Notes: generated from the letters alone by a model not told the origin. 64,000 bases of DNA from an uncultured Pigmentiphaga sp. (GCA_937891425.1 CALAGD010000066.1:62001-126000), one strand, 5' to 3'; positions 27,998 through 37,134 are shown, counted from the first letter of the stretch. A program made the numbers and translations.

Positions 27998-28789
27998 ATG
28001 ATGCTTTCATTTCGTAACGTCAGCAAGCGCTTCGGTGACTTGCGCGTCATCGACGATTTCTCGCGCGAGATCGACCGTGGCGAACTCATTGCTCTGGTGG
28101 GGCCCTCGGGGTGCGGCAAGTCGACCCTGCTGCACATCGCCGCCGGCCTGGAGCGCCAGTCGGGGGGCGAGGTCTTGCTGGAAGGCAAGCCTGTCGCCGG
28201 ACCCGGGCCCGAACGCACCCTGATGTTTCAGGAGAACGCGCTGTACCCGTGGCTGACGCTGTCGGCCAATGTCGCCATGGCGCTCGAACTGCAGGGCCGT
28301 GACCGCCGAGCCGCGCGTGATCAGGCGTACGGCTGGCTCGAAAAGGTGCAGCTGAAGGGTTTCGAGGAGTACTACCCGCACCAGGTATCAGGTGGGATGC
28401 GCCAGCGCGCCGCGCTGGCGCGGGCCTTCATCGCACAGCCCAAGGTCTTGCTGCTCGACGAGCCCTTCGGAGCCCTTGATGCGCTTACCCGCATGACCTT
28501 GCAGGACGCCCTGCTGGACCTGATCCAGGAGACGCGCCCGACCGTGCTGCTGGTTACCCACGACGTGGATGAAGCCCTGTTTCTTGCTGATCGTGTGCTC
28601 GTATTCAGCAAGCGTCCTGCCGTGGTGCTGAAGGAATTCCAGCTGGACCGCTACGTCAAGACGCACGATCTGACCGAAATGGCACCGATACGGCGCGAAA
28701 TTCTCGAGCTGCTCGGGATCGACACCGGTTACCACAAGCTGTCGGGCGCAGCGGCTCACACCGATCAAACTGAAGGAGTCAACCCATGA
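27998..28789 (+). CDS. ABC transporter ATP-binding protein (nitrate/sulfonate/taurine type)
   Basis: The 263-residue ATPase energises import. Walker A is GPSGCGKST (residues 35-43), the signature VSGGMRQR (130-137), Walker B LLLDEPFGALDA (151-162), and the switch His is in LLVTHDVDEA. Q-loop text is MFQENALYPWLT. It belongs to the SsuB/TauB/NrtD branch. The start is uncertain: ATGs at 27998 and 28001 lack a ribosome site and the frame is open to 27722. Its stop overlaps the next gene as ATGA. The three-gene order ATPase, binding protein, permease is a complete importer. Confidence 0.92.
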   Translation: MMLSFRNVSKRFGDLRVIDDFSREIDRGELIALVGPSGCGKSTLLHIAAGLERQSGGEVLLEGKPVAGPGPERTLMFQENALYPWLTLSANVAMALELQGRDRRAARDQAYGWLEKVQLKGFEEYYPHQVSGGMRQRAALARAFIAQPKVLLLDEPFGALDALTRMTLQDALLDLIQETRPTVLLVTHDVDEALFLADRVLVFSKRPAVVLKEFQLDRYVKTHDLTEMAPIRREILELLGIDTGYHKLSGAAAHTDQTEGVNP

Positions 28790-29787
28790 GATTTGCACGA
28801 TTCTGGATTTCGGCCGTGGTGGCGCTGGTTCTGGCTGCGCCGGCCTATGCCGCTGAAAAGCTGCGGGTGGGATACCTGCGCGTGATGGATGACGCACAGG
28901 CCATCCTCGCTTACGAAGGGGGTTTCTACAAGCAGCACGGACTCGATGTCGAGCTGATCGAGTTCGCGTCGGGCACCGACCTGATCAAGGCGATCATCGG
29001 TGGCCAGATCGACACGGGCGTGCTCGGCTTCACCAACGCCGCGGCCTGGTCGTCGCGCGGCGCCGACCTCAAGGTGGTGGGCGGTGCGCAGCACGGTTTT
29101 CACTCGATCGTGGTGCGCGACGATACCGGCATCAAGAGTGTGGCAGACCTGAAGGGGCGCACGCTGGCTTCGCAGAAGGAAGGCAGCACGGCGGACGTGG
29201 TGCTCAAGGGCGTCGTGCTGAAAGAGGCAGGGCTCAAGCCGGAAGACCTCAACATCATGGGTGTGAGCCCGCAGGTGGCGGTACAGTCGCTGGTGGGCAA
29301 GCGTGTGGACGCGGCGTTCCTGTTCGAGCCGCAGTCGACCATCGCGCAACTGATCGCGCCCGTGACGCAGATCTATGAAATCGGCGAAGTCTGGCCATTC
29401 CCCTGCATGGTAGTCATCACCAGCGGCGAGGTGCTCAAGAAGCGCAAGGATGCGGTGTGGAAGTCGCTTGATGCGCAGCACGACGCCATTCGCATGCTGC
29501 AGGAGCAGCCCGAGGAAGCGGCGAAGTACATTGCGCCTTACTTCATCGCGGAGCCCGCCCTCAAGACCCTCAAACAGGGTGAAGTTCCGCGCGAGAAGAT
29601 CATCCAGTCCGCCATCGAAAGCCAGACGTTCAGTTCGGTACTGACCGAGAAAGAGCTGAAGCGCATGCAGGAAATTGCCGACATCATGCAGGCGCAGGGC
29701 TCGCTCAAGACCCGCGACGGCAGCAGCTTCGTGGTCGATGACATCGTCGATCTGGAATGGCAGCGCGCACGTAACCTGCAAGGCTGA
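28786..29787 (+). CDS. ABC transporter periplasmic substrate-binding protein (SsuA/TauA/NMT1 type)
   Basis: The 333-residue product has a signal peptide (FWISAVVALVLAAPAYAAEK), then KLRVGYLRVMDDAQAILAYEGGFYKQHGLDVELIEFASGTDLIKAIIGGQIDTGVLGFTN, the classical NMT1/SsuA-like opening. GAQHGFHSIVVRDDTGIKSVADLKGRTLASQKEGS follows. It captures the solute for the ATPase and permease on either side. The substrate cannot be read off; sulfonates, nitrate, pyrimidine precursors and aromatic acids are all known for this family. It overlaps the ATPase gene by 4 bases and is 11 bases from the permease gene. Confidence 0.9.
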   Translation: MRFARFWISAVVALVLAAPAYAAEKLRVGYLRVMDDAQAILAYEGGFYKQHGLDVELIEFASGTDLIKAIIGGQIDTGVLGFTNAAAWSSRGADLKVVGGAQHGFHSIVVRDDTGIKSVADLKGRTLASQKEGSTADVVLKGVVLKEAGLKPEDLNIMGVSPQVAVQSLVGKRVDAAFLFEPQSTIAQLIAPVTQIYEIGEVWPFPCMVVITSGEVLKKRKDAVWKSLDAQHDAIRMLQEQPEEAAKYIAPYFIAEPALKTLKQGEVPREKIIQSAIESQTFSSVLTEKELKRMQEIADIMQAQGSLKTRDGSSFVVDDIVDLEWQRARNLQG

Positions 29788-29798
29788 TCGGCGCGTAG

Positions 29799-30572
29799 AT
29801 GAGTACACAAGTTCGGTTGACCGGAATTCCGAAGGTCCTGGCGGTCGCGGTGGCGATCGCCAGCATCCTGTTGTTGTGGCAGCTCGCGGCATGGAGTCTG
29901 CCCGACTTCCTCATGCCCGGCGTGCCTACCGTGGTCAGCCGCCTGATCGAGGAACTGCAGTCGGCCTCATTTCTTGCAGCCCTTTCGGCCAGCATGACGC
30001 GGCTTGGGCTGGGATACGGCGCGGCGCTGCTCTTTGGTGTTGGCTTTGGCCTGCTCGGAGCCGTGCTGTTCTTTTTCCGCGAAGTACTGAAGTCGGCGAT
30101 CATCATCCTGCAATCCATTCCATCGATTGCGTGGGTGCCGCTTTTTCTCATTCTGATGGGTTTTGGCAACCTGCCCATCATTGTGGTCATTGCCCTGGCG
30201 GCATTCTTTCCTGCGGCGTTGTCCGTCATGAATGCCACCGAAAGCGTGCAGAAAGTGCATGTTTCGGCGGCGCGCGTCATGGGAGCCAGCCACTGGCAGC
30301 TGCTCCGGCGCGTCTATTTGCCCGCAGTCATGCCTGAACTGATCACGGGAGCACAGCTGGCGTTCGGCAATGCCTGGCGGGCCCTGATCTCGGCCGAAAT
30401 GCTGATCGGGTTCGGGCAGGGGCTGGGGCGCTCGCTGGCGTATGCAGGGGAGACGGCCGACATGGTGGGCGTCATGACCAATATTCTTGTCATCGCCATC
30501 CTTGCCACCCTGATCGATCAGGTGCTGCTCGAGAACTTGCGGCGCAAGGTCCTCCATTACCAATACGTGTGA
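29799..30572 (+). CDS. ABC transporter permease (SsuC/TauC type)
   Basis: The 257-residue membrane protein has about six helices (VLAVAVAIASILLLWQLAAW, AALLFGVGFGLLGAVLFFF, LPIIVVIALAAFFPAALSVM, and others). The cytoplasmic EAA loop is VHVSAARVMGASHWQLLRRVYLPAVMPELITG, where it contacts the ATPase. It completes the importer encoded from 27998. The start at 29799 follows the binding-protein gene by 11 bases. Confidence 0.92.
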   Translation: MSTQVRLTGIPKVLAVAVAIASILLLWQLAAWSLPDFLMPGVPTVVSRLIEELQSASFLAALSASMTRLGLGYGAALLFGVGFGLLGAVLFFFREVLKSAIIILQSIPSIAWVPLFLILMGFGNLPIIVVIALAAFFPAALSVMNATESVQKVHVSAARVMGASHWQLLRRVYLPAVMPELITGAQLAFGNAWRALISAEMLIGFGQGLGRSLAYAGETADMVGVMTNILVIAILATLIDQVLLENLRRKVLHYQYV

Positions 30573-30591
30573 GACGTCACTGGCGGCTATC

Positions 30592-31488
30592 GTGGCAACC
30601 GGCATCAACATGTCCCCATCCAGCATGGCGACCGACACCACCCGCGCAGCGGGGGTGCACCGTCGCAGTCGCGCGCGCAACACGGCCCGGGCAATTGCAC
30701 TTGCACTTGCCTTCGCCCTGGGCCTGGCCGCAAGCCAGCCGTCTGCGGCCGCTTCGGCAGCGGAAGGAGCAGGCCCGCATGCTGCGGCGGCCATTGGCGT
30801 GCATTACATTCCTCCGGCACTGAAGCCGGGGGCATCGCCGCGCACCCCTGAAGGAGTCGAATGGGCGATCCTGGAACGCATGCACGACCAGGAGCGGGGT
30901 GCAGTGCGTCCGGTGGGTCTGTCACCGGACCAGGCGGGCAATGTCGTGCGTACCGGTGGCGTGGCGCTGGCTCTGGCAGCTTTGCCTGCCAATGCCGGGC
31001 TGGCCTGGGGTGGCGCACGCGTCGTGCCATTGGGGTACAACTTTGGTGCCATGGCCATCATGCGTTCGGATACCGACATTACCCGCTGGGAACAGCTCCG
31101 CGGGCGCAAGGTGTGTGTCGCGCAAGGTGGCTGGTTTGCAGGCAGCATCACGTCACGCTTCGGCGCCGTTGAGCTGGCCCATCCGTCCCCCGCTGACGCC
31201 CTGATCGGCCTGCGGGTGGGCGACTGCGACGCCGCCGTTCACGACAGCCAGCTGCTGGAAGAGCTCGTCAAGTTTCCCGAGTGGAAAAAGTTCTCTGCAC
31301 GGCTGCCGGTCATCGACGAGCGCCAGCTTGCGTTCCTGGTGGCCGAGACGCCTTCGCCCGCGTACGAGCTGGCGCGCCGCACGGCCCGCCAGTGGCGCGG
31401 GTCGGCCTTCCCCCGCCTCGTGCGGCAGATGGCCCAGAACATCGCGTTCGAGGTTTACCTCGACCAGGATGTGCCCGACTGCCATTGA
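30592..31488 (+). CDS. PhnD/family-3-like periplasmic binding protein
   Basis: The 298-residue product (GTG start at 30592; ATG at 30610 also possible) has a signal segment (ARAIALALAFALGLAASQPSAAASA). The binding-protein-like mature domain reads IGVHYIPPALKPGASPRTPEG, LGYNFGAMAIMRSDTDITRWEQLRGRKVCVAQGGWFAGSI, LIGLRVGDCDAAVHDSQLLEEL. It has two mature-domain cysteines (KVCVAQ and GDCDAAVHD) that could pair. It follows the permease by 19 bases, so it is most likely the fourth gene of the transporter operon: a second receptor, or a sensor. The ATPase and permease have no second set to serve it. Confidence 0.7.
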   Translation: MATGINMSPSSMATDTTRAAGVHRRSRARNTARAIALALAFALGLAASQPSAAASAAEGAGPHAAAAIGVHYIPPALKPGASPRTPEGVEWAILERMHDQERGAVRPVGLSPDQAGNVVRTGGVALALAALPANAGLAWGGARVVPLGYNFGAMAIMRSDTDITRWEQLRGRKVCVAQGGWFAGSITSRFGAVELAHPSPADALIGLRVGDCDAAVHDSQLLEELVKFPEWKKFSARLPVIDERQLAFLVAETPSPAYELARRTARQWRGSAFPRLVRQMAQNIAFEVYLDQDVPDCH

Positions 31489-31541
31489 AGCTGGCACCCT
31501 TTCCTCGCCCATCGAATCCCCTACAATCACGCTCATGCTCG

Positions 31542-31562
31542 GCCGGCACGTACGGTGCCGGC
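31542..31562 (+). other. GC-rich stem-loop between the ABC operon and xseA
   Basis: GCCGGCAC (31542-31549) and GTGCCGGC (31555-31562) form a perfect 8-base stem with loop GTACG. No T tract follows. A TACAAT at 31522-31527 just before it resembles a -10 box without a good -35. Confidence 0.35.
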
Positions 31563-31680
31563 AGTCGTCCGCGCATTCGTGGCCGACCGCCGTAACGAGT
31601 GCGCGCAGAACCCGGCTCAGAAGAACCCGGCACGGCGCGCTGGGGTGTTGATCGTCTTGTCTTGCTGGAATCCGCCGATT

Positions 31681-33576
31681 TTGAGCAGAACCTATCTCAA
31701 TGTTTCATTTGCCCAGAAGGACGAGGCCAAGGCGCTTGGGGCGCGCTGGGACCCACAACGGCGCAAATGGTATGTCCCGGCCGGGCTGAACCTGGCGCCT
31801 TTCGAGCGATGGCTTGATCCGGCCGTGGCGGCGGGCGATCAGAATCCTGGCCGGAGCCTGTTACCGGCTGAGGGTGCCTCCGCAGAGCTGGCCGTGCCAG
31901 ACGCCGGGGCGCGAGCTGCGCTGTCGCTGTCACACTTGCTGCAACAGGTCTCTGCCGTAGTCGACAACGCCTTTGCCCAGCCCGTGTGGGTGATGGTCGA
32001 GGTGGTGAATGCACGCACCCACAGCAACGGACATGTGTATCTGGAGCTGTCGGAACGCGATCCGGAGGGAAGGGTGCTGGCTAAGGCGTCGGCCATGATC
32101 TGGGCCAGCAACGCCATGCGCGTCCTGCCACGCTTCGAGCAACGCACAGGCGCCCAGATCGCTCCCGGCATCAAGCTGCTGGTGCAGGCGCGTCCCGTGT
32201 TCAAGGCACAGTACGGATTCAGCCTTGAGATCTACGATATCGATCCCGACTACACGCTGGGCGACCTTGAGGCGCAGAAGCGCGAGATCCGGGCGCGCCT
32301 GCAGCGCGAGAATCTGTTCGAGCGCAACCGGCAGCTGCCACCCCCCTGGGACTACCAGACCGTCCTGGTACTGGCGCCCCGGGGTGCGGCCGGCCTGGGC
32401 GACTTCCAGCGTGAGGCGCAGCGGCTCGAACGTTTCGGGGTCTGCCGCTTCGTGTACGTGTACAGCCGGTTCCAGGGCGAGGGGGCCGCGGCCGAGATCG
32501 GGGCCGCGCTCAGGCATGCATTGGAGACGTGGCCGGCGAGCGAACCACTCGATGCCATCGCCATCATCCGGGGCGGCGGCGCGGTCAACGATCTGGCCTG
32601 GCTGAACGATTACGCGCTGGCCCGTCTGATATGCGAGGCGCCGGTGCCGGTACTTACGGGTATTGGGCACGAGCGCGACAACACCATCCTCGATGAGGTT
32701 GCCAATCAGCGCTTCGATACCCCGTCCAAGGTCATCGGCGGCATCGAGCGCACGATCAAGGCGCGTGTCGACGAGGTACGCCGTGCGTACGATCTGATCC
32801 GGCAGGCTGCCTCGCGTGCAGTTGCCGCGGCGCGGCGCGAGACCGGGGCGCTGGAGACGACGGTGCGCGAACAGTCACAACGCCAGCTGGCGCGTGGTCG
32901 GCATGTCATGAGCGAAGCGCTGGGTGGGGTGCGTCTGGCTGCGGTGAAGGCGGTGCATGAGGCACGGCGCAAGACCCAGCACCTGGTCGTCGAGGTCCGT
33001 CACCAGGCGCACCGGCACGTCGGGGCAGCGCGTGCTGCGGTACCCGCCATGTTCATGGACATCCGGTCGGAAAGCAGGCAGGCGTTGCAGACTGCCCGTT
33101 TCATGACGCACGCCCAGCTGGGTGGCGTGGTCGACCGGGTGAGGGTACAGACACGACGCGCGCGTGAGAATGTGCAGCAACGGCAGGCAGATCTCGCCGA
33201 GCGATCCCGCCGTATCGTTGTTGAGGCGCGTACCCGTTCGGAGAGCTACTGGCGGGAAATTATCGGGCAGGGGCCGCAGAAGACTCTTGCGCGCGGCTTT
33301 GCGCTGGTGCGTGACGAGCAGCAGGCGCCAGTCACGAGTGCGGCCCGGGCGCGTGCGACGTTGCAGATGCACGTACAGTTCCATGATGGCACCGTGGCCG
33401 TAGCGCGTGCCGAGGCAGCATCGCCGTCCTCGGGTCCGCAAGAGCGTGCGTCAGCGGGTGCTCGGGCGTCGTCGCGCAGCCAGAACGTGCGGCGATCCGC
33501 ACGCAAGCGTGCCGTCCAGGAGCCGTCGACGCAGGCCCTGCCGTTGCCGCTTGAAAACAATCCGGAGCAGTCATGA
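31681..33576 (+). CDS. xseA: Exodeoxyribonuclease VII large subunit with N-terminal DUF5710 domain
   Basis: The 631-residue product degrades single-stranded DNA ends together with XseB. Residues 2-45 (SRTYLNVSFAQKDEAKALGARWDPQRRKWYVP, split here by position) form a DUF5710 domain, known mainly from plasmid and conjugative-element proteins. An OB-fold follows (about 82-185), then the nuclease core (YQTVLVLAPRGAAGLGDFQRE, AIIRGGGAVNDLAWLNDYALARLICEAPVPVLTGIGHERDNTILDEVA, RFDTPSKV). A long coiled-coil region and a basic tail end the protein; usual XseA is about 450 residues. The TTG at 31681 is chosen because DUF5710 begins there; the frame is open to 31555. It overlaps xseB as ATGA. Confidence 0.88.
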   Translation: MSRTYLNVSFAQKDEAKALGARWDPQRRKWYVPAGLNLAPFERWLDPAVAAGDQNPGRSLLPAEGASAELAVPDAGARAALSLSHLLQQVSAVVDNAFAQPVWVMVEVVNARTHSNGHVYLELSERDPEGRVLAKASAMIWASNAMRVLPRFEQRTGAQIAPGIKLLVQARPVFKAQYGFSLEIYDIDPDYTLGDLEAQKREIRARLQRENLFERNRQLPPPWDYQTVLVLAPRGAAGLGDFQREAQRLERFGVCRFVYVYSRFQGEGAAAEIGAALRHALETWPASEPLDAIAIIRGGGAVNDLAWLNDYALARLICEAPVPVLTGIGHERDNTILDEVANQRFDTPSKVIGGIERTIKARVDEVRRAYDLIRQAASRAVAAARRETGALETTVREQSQRQLARGRHVMSEALGGVRLAAVKAVHEARRKTQHLVVEVRHQAHRHVGAARAAVPAMFMDIRSESRQALQTARFMTHAQLGGVVDRVRVQTRRARENVQQRQADLAERSRRIVVEARTRSESYWREIIGQGPQKTLARGFALVRDEQQAPVTSAARARATLQMHVQFHDGTVAVARAEAASPSSGPQERASAGARASSRSQNVRRSARKRAVQEPSTQALPLPLENNPEQS

Positions 33577-33869
33577 GTTACACGACATTTCGCGAAGCAT
33601 ATGGTGCGCTGAAGGCGCATGCTGAAACATTGCGCTCCCAGCAGGAGCCCAACATCGACGATTTGCTGCGCATCGTGGAAGATTCGGTGGCAGCCTTCAA
33701 GGTGTGCCAGCAGCGCATCGACGCGGTGGAAAAGGCGCTTGAGGCAGCACTGAACGAGATGGAATCGGGTGAGTGGGTCGAGCGCGGCGAAGAGCGTGCC
33801 GGGGACAGTGACGTGACGAACGGCAATGACGTTACCGATGAAATCGATGATGACGACGCCCCCTGGTAA
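33573..33869 (+). CDS. xseB: Exodeoxyribonuclease VII small subunit
   Basis: The 98-residue product holds the XseB helical hairpin: FREAYGALKAHAETLRSQQEPNIDDLLRIVEDSVAAFKVCQQRIDAVEKALEAAL. It then has an acidic tail ending DDDDAPW. Several copies of XseB bind each XseA along its coiled coil. The four-base overlap with xseA suggests coupled translation. The long acidic tail is beyond the usual 70-80 residues and may balance the basic tail of this XseA. Confidence 0.88.
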   Translation: MSYTTFREAYGALKAHAETLRSQQEPNIDDLLRIVEDSVAAFKVCQQRIDAVEKALEAALNEMESGEWVERGEERAGDSDVTNGNDVTDEIDDDDAPW

Positions 33870-33932
33870 GCCGCAAGCCAGCATGGGCCCGTGCCACGCC
33901 GGAATGGGACGGGCGCTGGCCCGGCTGGCTGC

Positions 33933-34637
33933 TTACGGCCTCTGCGGGATGTTCAGCCCCTTGACGACGGCAGGGCGCTCAAGGAAGCGTGCCAGCGCAC
34001 GGTTGACGCTGGGGAAGTCGTCCAGCCCGAGCAGCTCACGGGCGTTGTAGGTGGCATCCAGGGTGCGCACCCACGGAAAGGTGGCGATGTCGGCGATCGT
34101 GTATTCATCGCACACGATCCATTCGTGCTGCGACAGCTGTTTCTCCAGCACCCCAAGCAGGCGCCGGGTTTCGTTTACGTAGCGGTCGCGCGGTCGCTTG
34201 TCTTCTATGTCCTTGCCGGCAAACTTGTGGAAGAAACCGACCTGCCCGAACATGGGCCCTACCCCGCCCATCTGGAACATCAGCCACTGGATGGCGTGCC
34301 AACGCAGGATGGGGTCGGCAGGAACGAGCTTGCCGGATTTCTCGGCCAGGTAGAGCAGGATGGCACCTGATTCGAACAGGGGCAGTGGACGGCCGCCAGG
34401 TCCGTTCGGATCGATGATGGCGGGAATCTTGTTGTTGGGGTTGAGCGAAAGAAACTCTTCCGACATCTGATCGTTGGTGTCGAAACGCACGAGATGCGCC
34501 TCGTACGGCAGCCCAGTCTCTTCCAGCATCACGGACACTTTTACACCGTTGGGCGTGGGCAGCGAGTACAGCTGAATGCGGTCGGGGTGGGTGGGAGGCC
34601 ACTTCCGTGTAATGGGAAATGCGGAAAGATCAGACAT
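33933..34637 (-). CDS. Glutathione S-transferase (YghU/YfcG-like)
   Basis: The 234-residue product has a thioredoxin-fold N-terminal domain (RIQLYSLPTPNGVKVSVMLEETGLPYEAHLV, NPNNKIPAIIDPNGPGGRPLPLFESGAILLYLAEK with the cis-Pro and the ES glutathione-binding pair) and a helical C-terminal domain (DEYTIADIATFPWVRTL with the N-capping box). TPNG near the start places it with the disulfide-reductase-type YfcG/YghU proteins. The ATG at 34637 follows GGAG; the frame is open to 35177, but that part lies inside the opposite nuclease gene. It is convergent with xseB. Confidence 0.92.
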   Translation of the reverse strand: MSDLSAFPITRKWPPTHPDRIQLYSLPTPNGVKVSVMLEETGLPYEAHLVRFDTNDQMSEEFLSLNPNNKIPAIIDPNGPGGRPLPLFESGAILLYLAEKSGKLVPADPILRWHAIQWLMFQMGGVGPMFGQVGFFHKFAGKDIEDKRPRDRYVNETRRLLGVLEKQLSQHEWIVCDEYTIADIATFPWVRTLDATYNARELLGLDDFPSVNRALARFLERPAVVKGLNIPQRP

Positions 34638-34727
34638 GCAACAATGCTCCTGGAATGAATCAGGGAAACCGGCCTGCCAGAATACCCGGGAATTCGTGTT
34701 GGGCACAATGCACACCCCCCGACGCTG

Positions 34728-36425
34728 ATGGACCACCACTACTACTACCTCGACAACTTCCACAAGGTGCTCGGATGGGTGGACGCGCATCACCGCGATC
34801 TGCTGGTCGAACACGAACTCGCTTTCCTGGATGTCTTCCGCGCGTTGCCACTGGCCGCACAAGCGCTTTTCGTGCGCATGGCCATGCGCAAGGGCGAGCT
34901 GTTTCGCAGCGCGCGCCTGAGGTATGAAGAAGTCGGGGACCCGCTGCAGGCTGCCGCGCCGCTGGTCAGCCAGGGGTGGCTGGATGACGCACCTCTCCTG
35001 CATGCGGGGGACATCGGCAATCTGCTGACGCGGTCTGAATTGGCGGTACATTTCAACAGTATCATTACCAGCGCGTCCTGGCCCAAGCAACGCATGATGC
35101 AGGTACTCCTCGAACAGTATCCGCAGCCGCGTCGATGGGCAGAGTGGTGTCCGATGGCCAGTGACAGTGTTCTGCATTTCCGGCTTGGGGCACTGTGCGA
35201 CCGCCTGCGCGTGATGTTCTTTGGGAATGCACGCCAGGACTGGTCGGAGTTCGTGCTGGCGGATCTGGGCATCTTTCGTTACGAGACGGTTCCGCTTGCT
35301 CCGGGTTCACGTGCCTTCGCCACCCGGGCGGAAGTTGACGCCTACCTGCAGATGCATGCATGTGTGCAGCGACTGGAGGAGGGCGAGCCACCCGAAAGCG
35401 TGCTGGCAAACGTGCCGGACCAGCCCTATGCCAATGACTGGCTCGAAAGCCGGCGCGCACGGGTGCTGTTCCGCATTGCCATGCAGTTCGAGCGGGCAGG
35501 TCGGTTCCTGGATGCACTCCATCTGCATCTGAAGAACGGGCACCCCGAGGCGCGAGTTCGCGCGATTCGCATGCTCGAACGTCTTGACCGCTACCCGGAA
35601 GCCTGTGCGCTGGCAACGGAAGCCTTGCGCGAGCCACGGTGCGAAGCCGAGCTGCAGCACGTGACGCGCATGGCACCACGCCTGGCGCGCGCGTTGCGCT
35701 CCCGGCACCATAATGTTACTCATCAGGCGGATGCGGTGTTGTCGATGGTGCCGCGCCCGGCAGCATCGTCCGTGGTGTCGCGAACGGTGTCGTTGCCGGA
35801 GGCGTTGCGCCAGTCCTCCGTTGAACTTGCGCTTGCCTCGTGGCTGAGCCGGCCCGACGCACCCGTCTACTACGTCGAGAACATGCTGTTCAATGCACTG
35901 TTCGGGCTGTTTTTCTGGGACATCCTGTTTGCTCCCGTTCCCGGCGCATTCTTCCATCCTTTCCACTCGGGACCGGCCGATCTGCTACGTCCGGAATTCC
36001 ACGCCCGGCGGGCGCATCTGTTCGATGCACGCCTGCAGGAGCTGGATCGTGGCGACCATGCCGAGCGCATGGTCCGCACCTGGCGCGAAAAGTCCGGGCT
36101 GCAATGCTGGTTCGTCAACTGGAACCTGTTCCAGGCCGACCCAGGAAGGCCGGAAGAAACCCCACGTCTGCTGCAGCTGGCGCTTGACTGCATTCCGCCG
36201 CAGCACCTGAAGGCGGTATTTGCCCGACTGTGCCGGGATGTTCGCAACAACGGCGCCGGCTTTCCCGATCTGATCCAGTTCTTTCCAGATGAAGGCACAT
36301 ATTCGTTGATCGAGGTAAAGGGCCCCGGTGACCGCCTGCGCGACAATCAGCAGCGCTGGCTGCACTATCTGGCAGAGCATGGATTGCCCGTCGCCGTATG
36401 CCATGTGCGCTGGGCCGAGAAGTAA
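34728..36425 (+). CDS. VRR-NUC domain protein (FAN1-like nuclease)
   Basis: The 565-residue product ends in a VRR-NUC endonuclease domain with the PD-(D/E)xK core: Asp514 in FPDLIQFF, Glu529 and Lys531 in SLIEVKGPGDR, and Gln541 in RDNQQRWL. The N-terminal part matches the bacterial FAN1-like layout (NFHKVLGWVDAHHRDLLVEHELAFLDVF; FVRMAMRKGELFRSARLRYEEVGD), a winged-helix DNA-binding region. A helical repeat region follows (RFLDALHLHLKNGHPEARVRAIRMLERLDRYPEACALA). Family members cut branched or cross-linked DNA in repair. It is divergent from the GST gene with 90 bases between. Confidence 0.88.
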   Translation: MDHHYYYLDNFHKVLGWVDAHHRDLLVEHELAFLDVFRALPLAAQALFVRMAMRKGELFRSARLRYEEVGDPLQAAAPLVSQGWLDDAPLLHAGDIGNLLTRSELAVHFNSIITSASWPKQRMMQVLLEQYPQPRRWAEWCPMASDSVLHFRLGALCDRLRVMFFGNARQDWSEFVLADLGIFRYETVPLAPGSRAFATRAEVDAYLQMHACVQRLEEGEPPESVLANVPDQPYANDWLESRRARVLFRIAMQFERAGRFLDALHLHLKNGHPEARVRAIRMLERLDRYPEACALATEALREPRCEAELQHVTRMAPRLARALRSRHHNVTHQADAVLSMVPRPAASSVVSRTVSLPEALRQSSVELALASWLSRPDAPVYYVENMLFNALFGLFFWDILFAPVPGAFFHPFHSGPADLLRPEFHARRAHLFDARLQELDRGDHAERMVRTWREKSGLQCWFVNWNLFQADPGRPEETPRLLQLALDCIPPQHLKAVFARLCRDVRNNGAGFPDLIQFFPDEGTYSLIEVKGPGDRLRDNQQRWLHYLAEHGLPVAVCHVRWAEK

Positions 36426-36513
36426 CCGGCGGACTGGCATCGGCGCGGGTTTGTATCGCGGACCGGTTTGAGCGTATCTTGAGTCACTTGCCCTGATTCG
36501 GTTCACACTACTG

Positions 36514-37134
36514 ATGGAACACCAGCCCGAAGGAATCAAGCGCGCCGCACCTGAAGACCTGAAGCGCTGCTTCATTGCATTGAAGCCCGATTCGTCCTCA
36601 ATTCAATACCTGTCCAGTTTGCCCGTGCCGGCTGGCTGGCGACGAACATTCCCGGAAGATCTCCATCTCACGGTGGCGTTTCTGGGTGGAATTCGACCCG
36701 AGCAGGCACAGGCTCTGCACGCGACCCTGGCCACTGCCCCGGTACACCTGCCACCCATGCAGGCGCAAGCCATGGAGCTATGGCCATCACCGCAGCGCGC
36801 CCGTGTTTTCGTGTTGAAACTGAAGCCCACGCGCGAGCTGGGCGAACTGGTCGAACATGTCACCAGTGGCCTGCTGCGCCTGGCGCTGCCGCTGGAATAC
36901 CGGCCGTACCGGCCACACGTCACGCTCGCCCGGGCACCGCATCACGACAACACGCGGGCAACCTGGAAACCGGCGCCCGATGCGGGGGCCGCCGCGTCCG
37001 TGATGCCTTCCACTGCCGGTGCTGGCGCAGATGGCCAGCTATTGCGCTTTGTCACGCTGGGGTTGTTTGGCAGCGTGACCGGCCCTGTGCACGGACCACG
37101 CTACCGTACCATCCATGCCTTTGATCTGAATTAA
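36514..37134 (+). CDS. thpR: RNA 2',3'-cyclic phosphodiesterase ThpR (LigT)
   Basis: The 206-residue product has both catalytic HxTx motifs of the 2H phosphoesterase superfamily: His51-Leu-Thr53 in DLHLTVAFLGG and His135-Val-Thr137 in YRPHVTLARAP. KRCFIALKPD is the usual opening strand. The enzyme hydrolyses 2',3'-cyclic phosphate RNA ends and was first found as a tRNA-half ligase. It has an insert or tail of about 25 residues (KPAPDAGAAASVMPSTAGAGADG) beyond the core. It lies 88 bases after the VRR-NUC gene on the same strand. Confidence 0.9.
   Translation: MEHQPEGIKRAAPEDLKRCFIALKPDSSSIQYLSSLPVPAGWRRTFPEDLHLTVAFLGGIRPEQAQALHATLATAPVHLPPMQAQAMELWPSPQRARVFVLKLKPTRELGELVEHVTSGLLRLALPLEYRPYRPHVTLARAPHHDNTRATWKPAPDAGAAASVMPSTAGAGADGQLLRFVTLGLFGSVTGPVHGPRYRTIHAFDLN

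Noticed and set aside
33933..35177. 414-codon frame as the GST gene
   Set aside because: The first 180 codons lie inside the opposite VRR-NUC gene; the true GST start with GGAG is at 34637.
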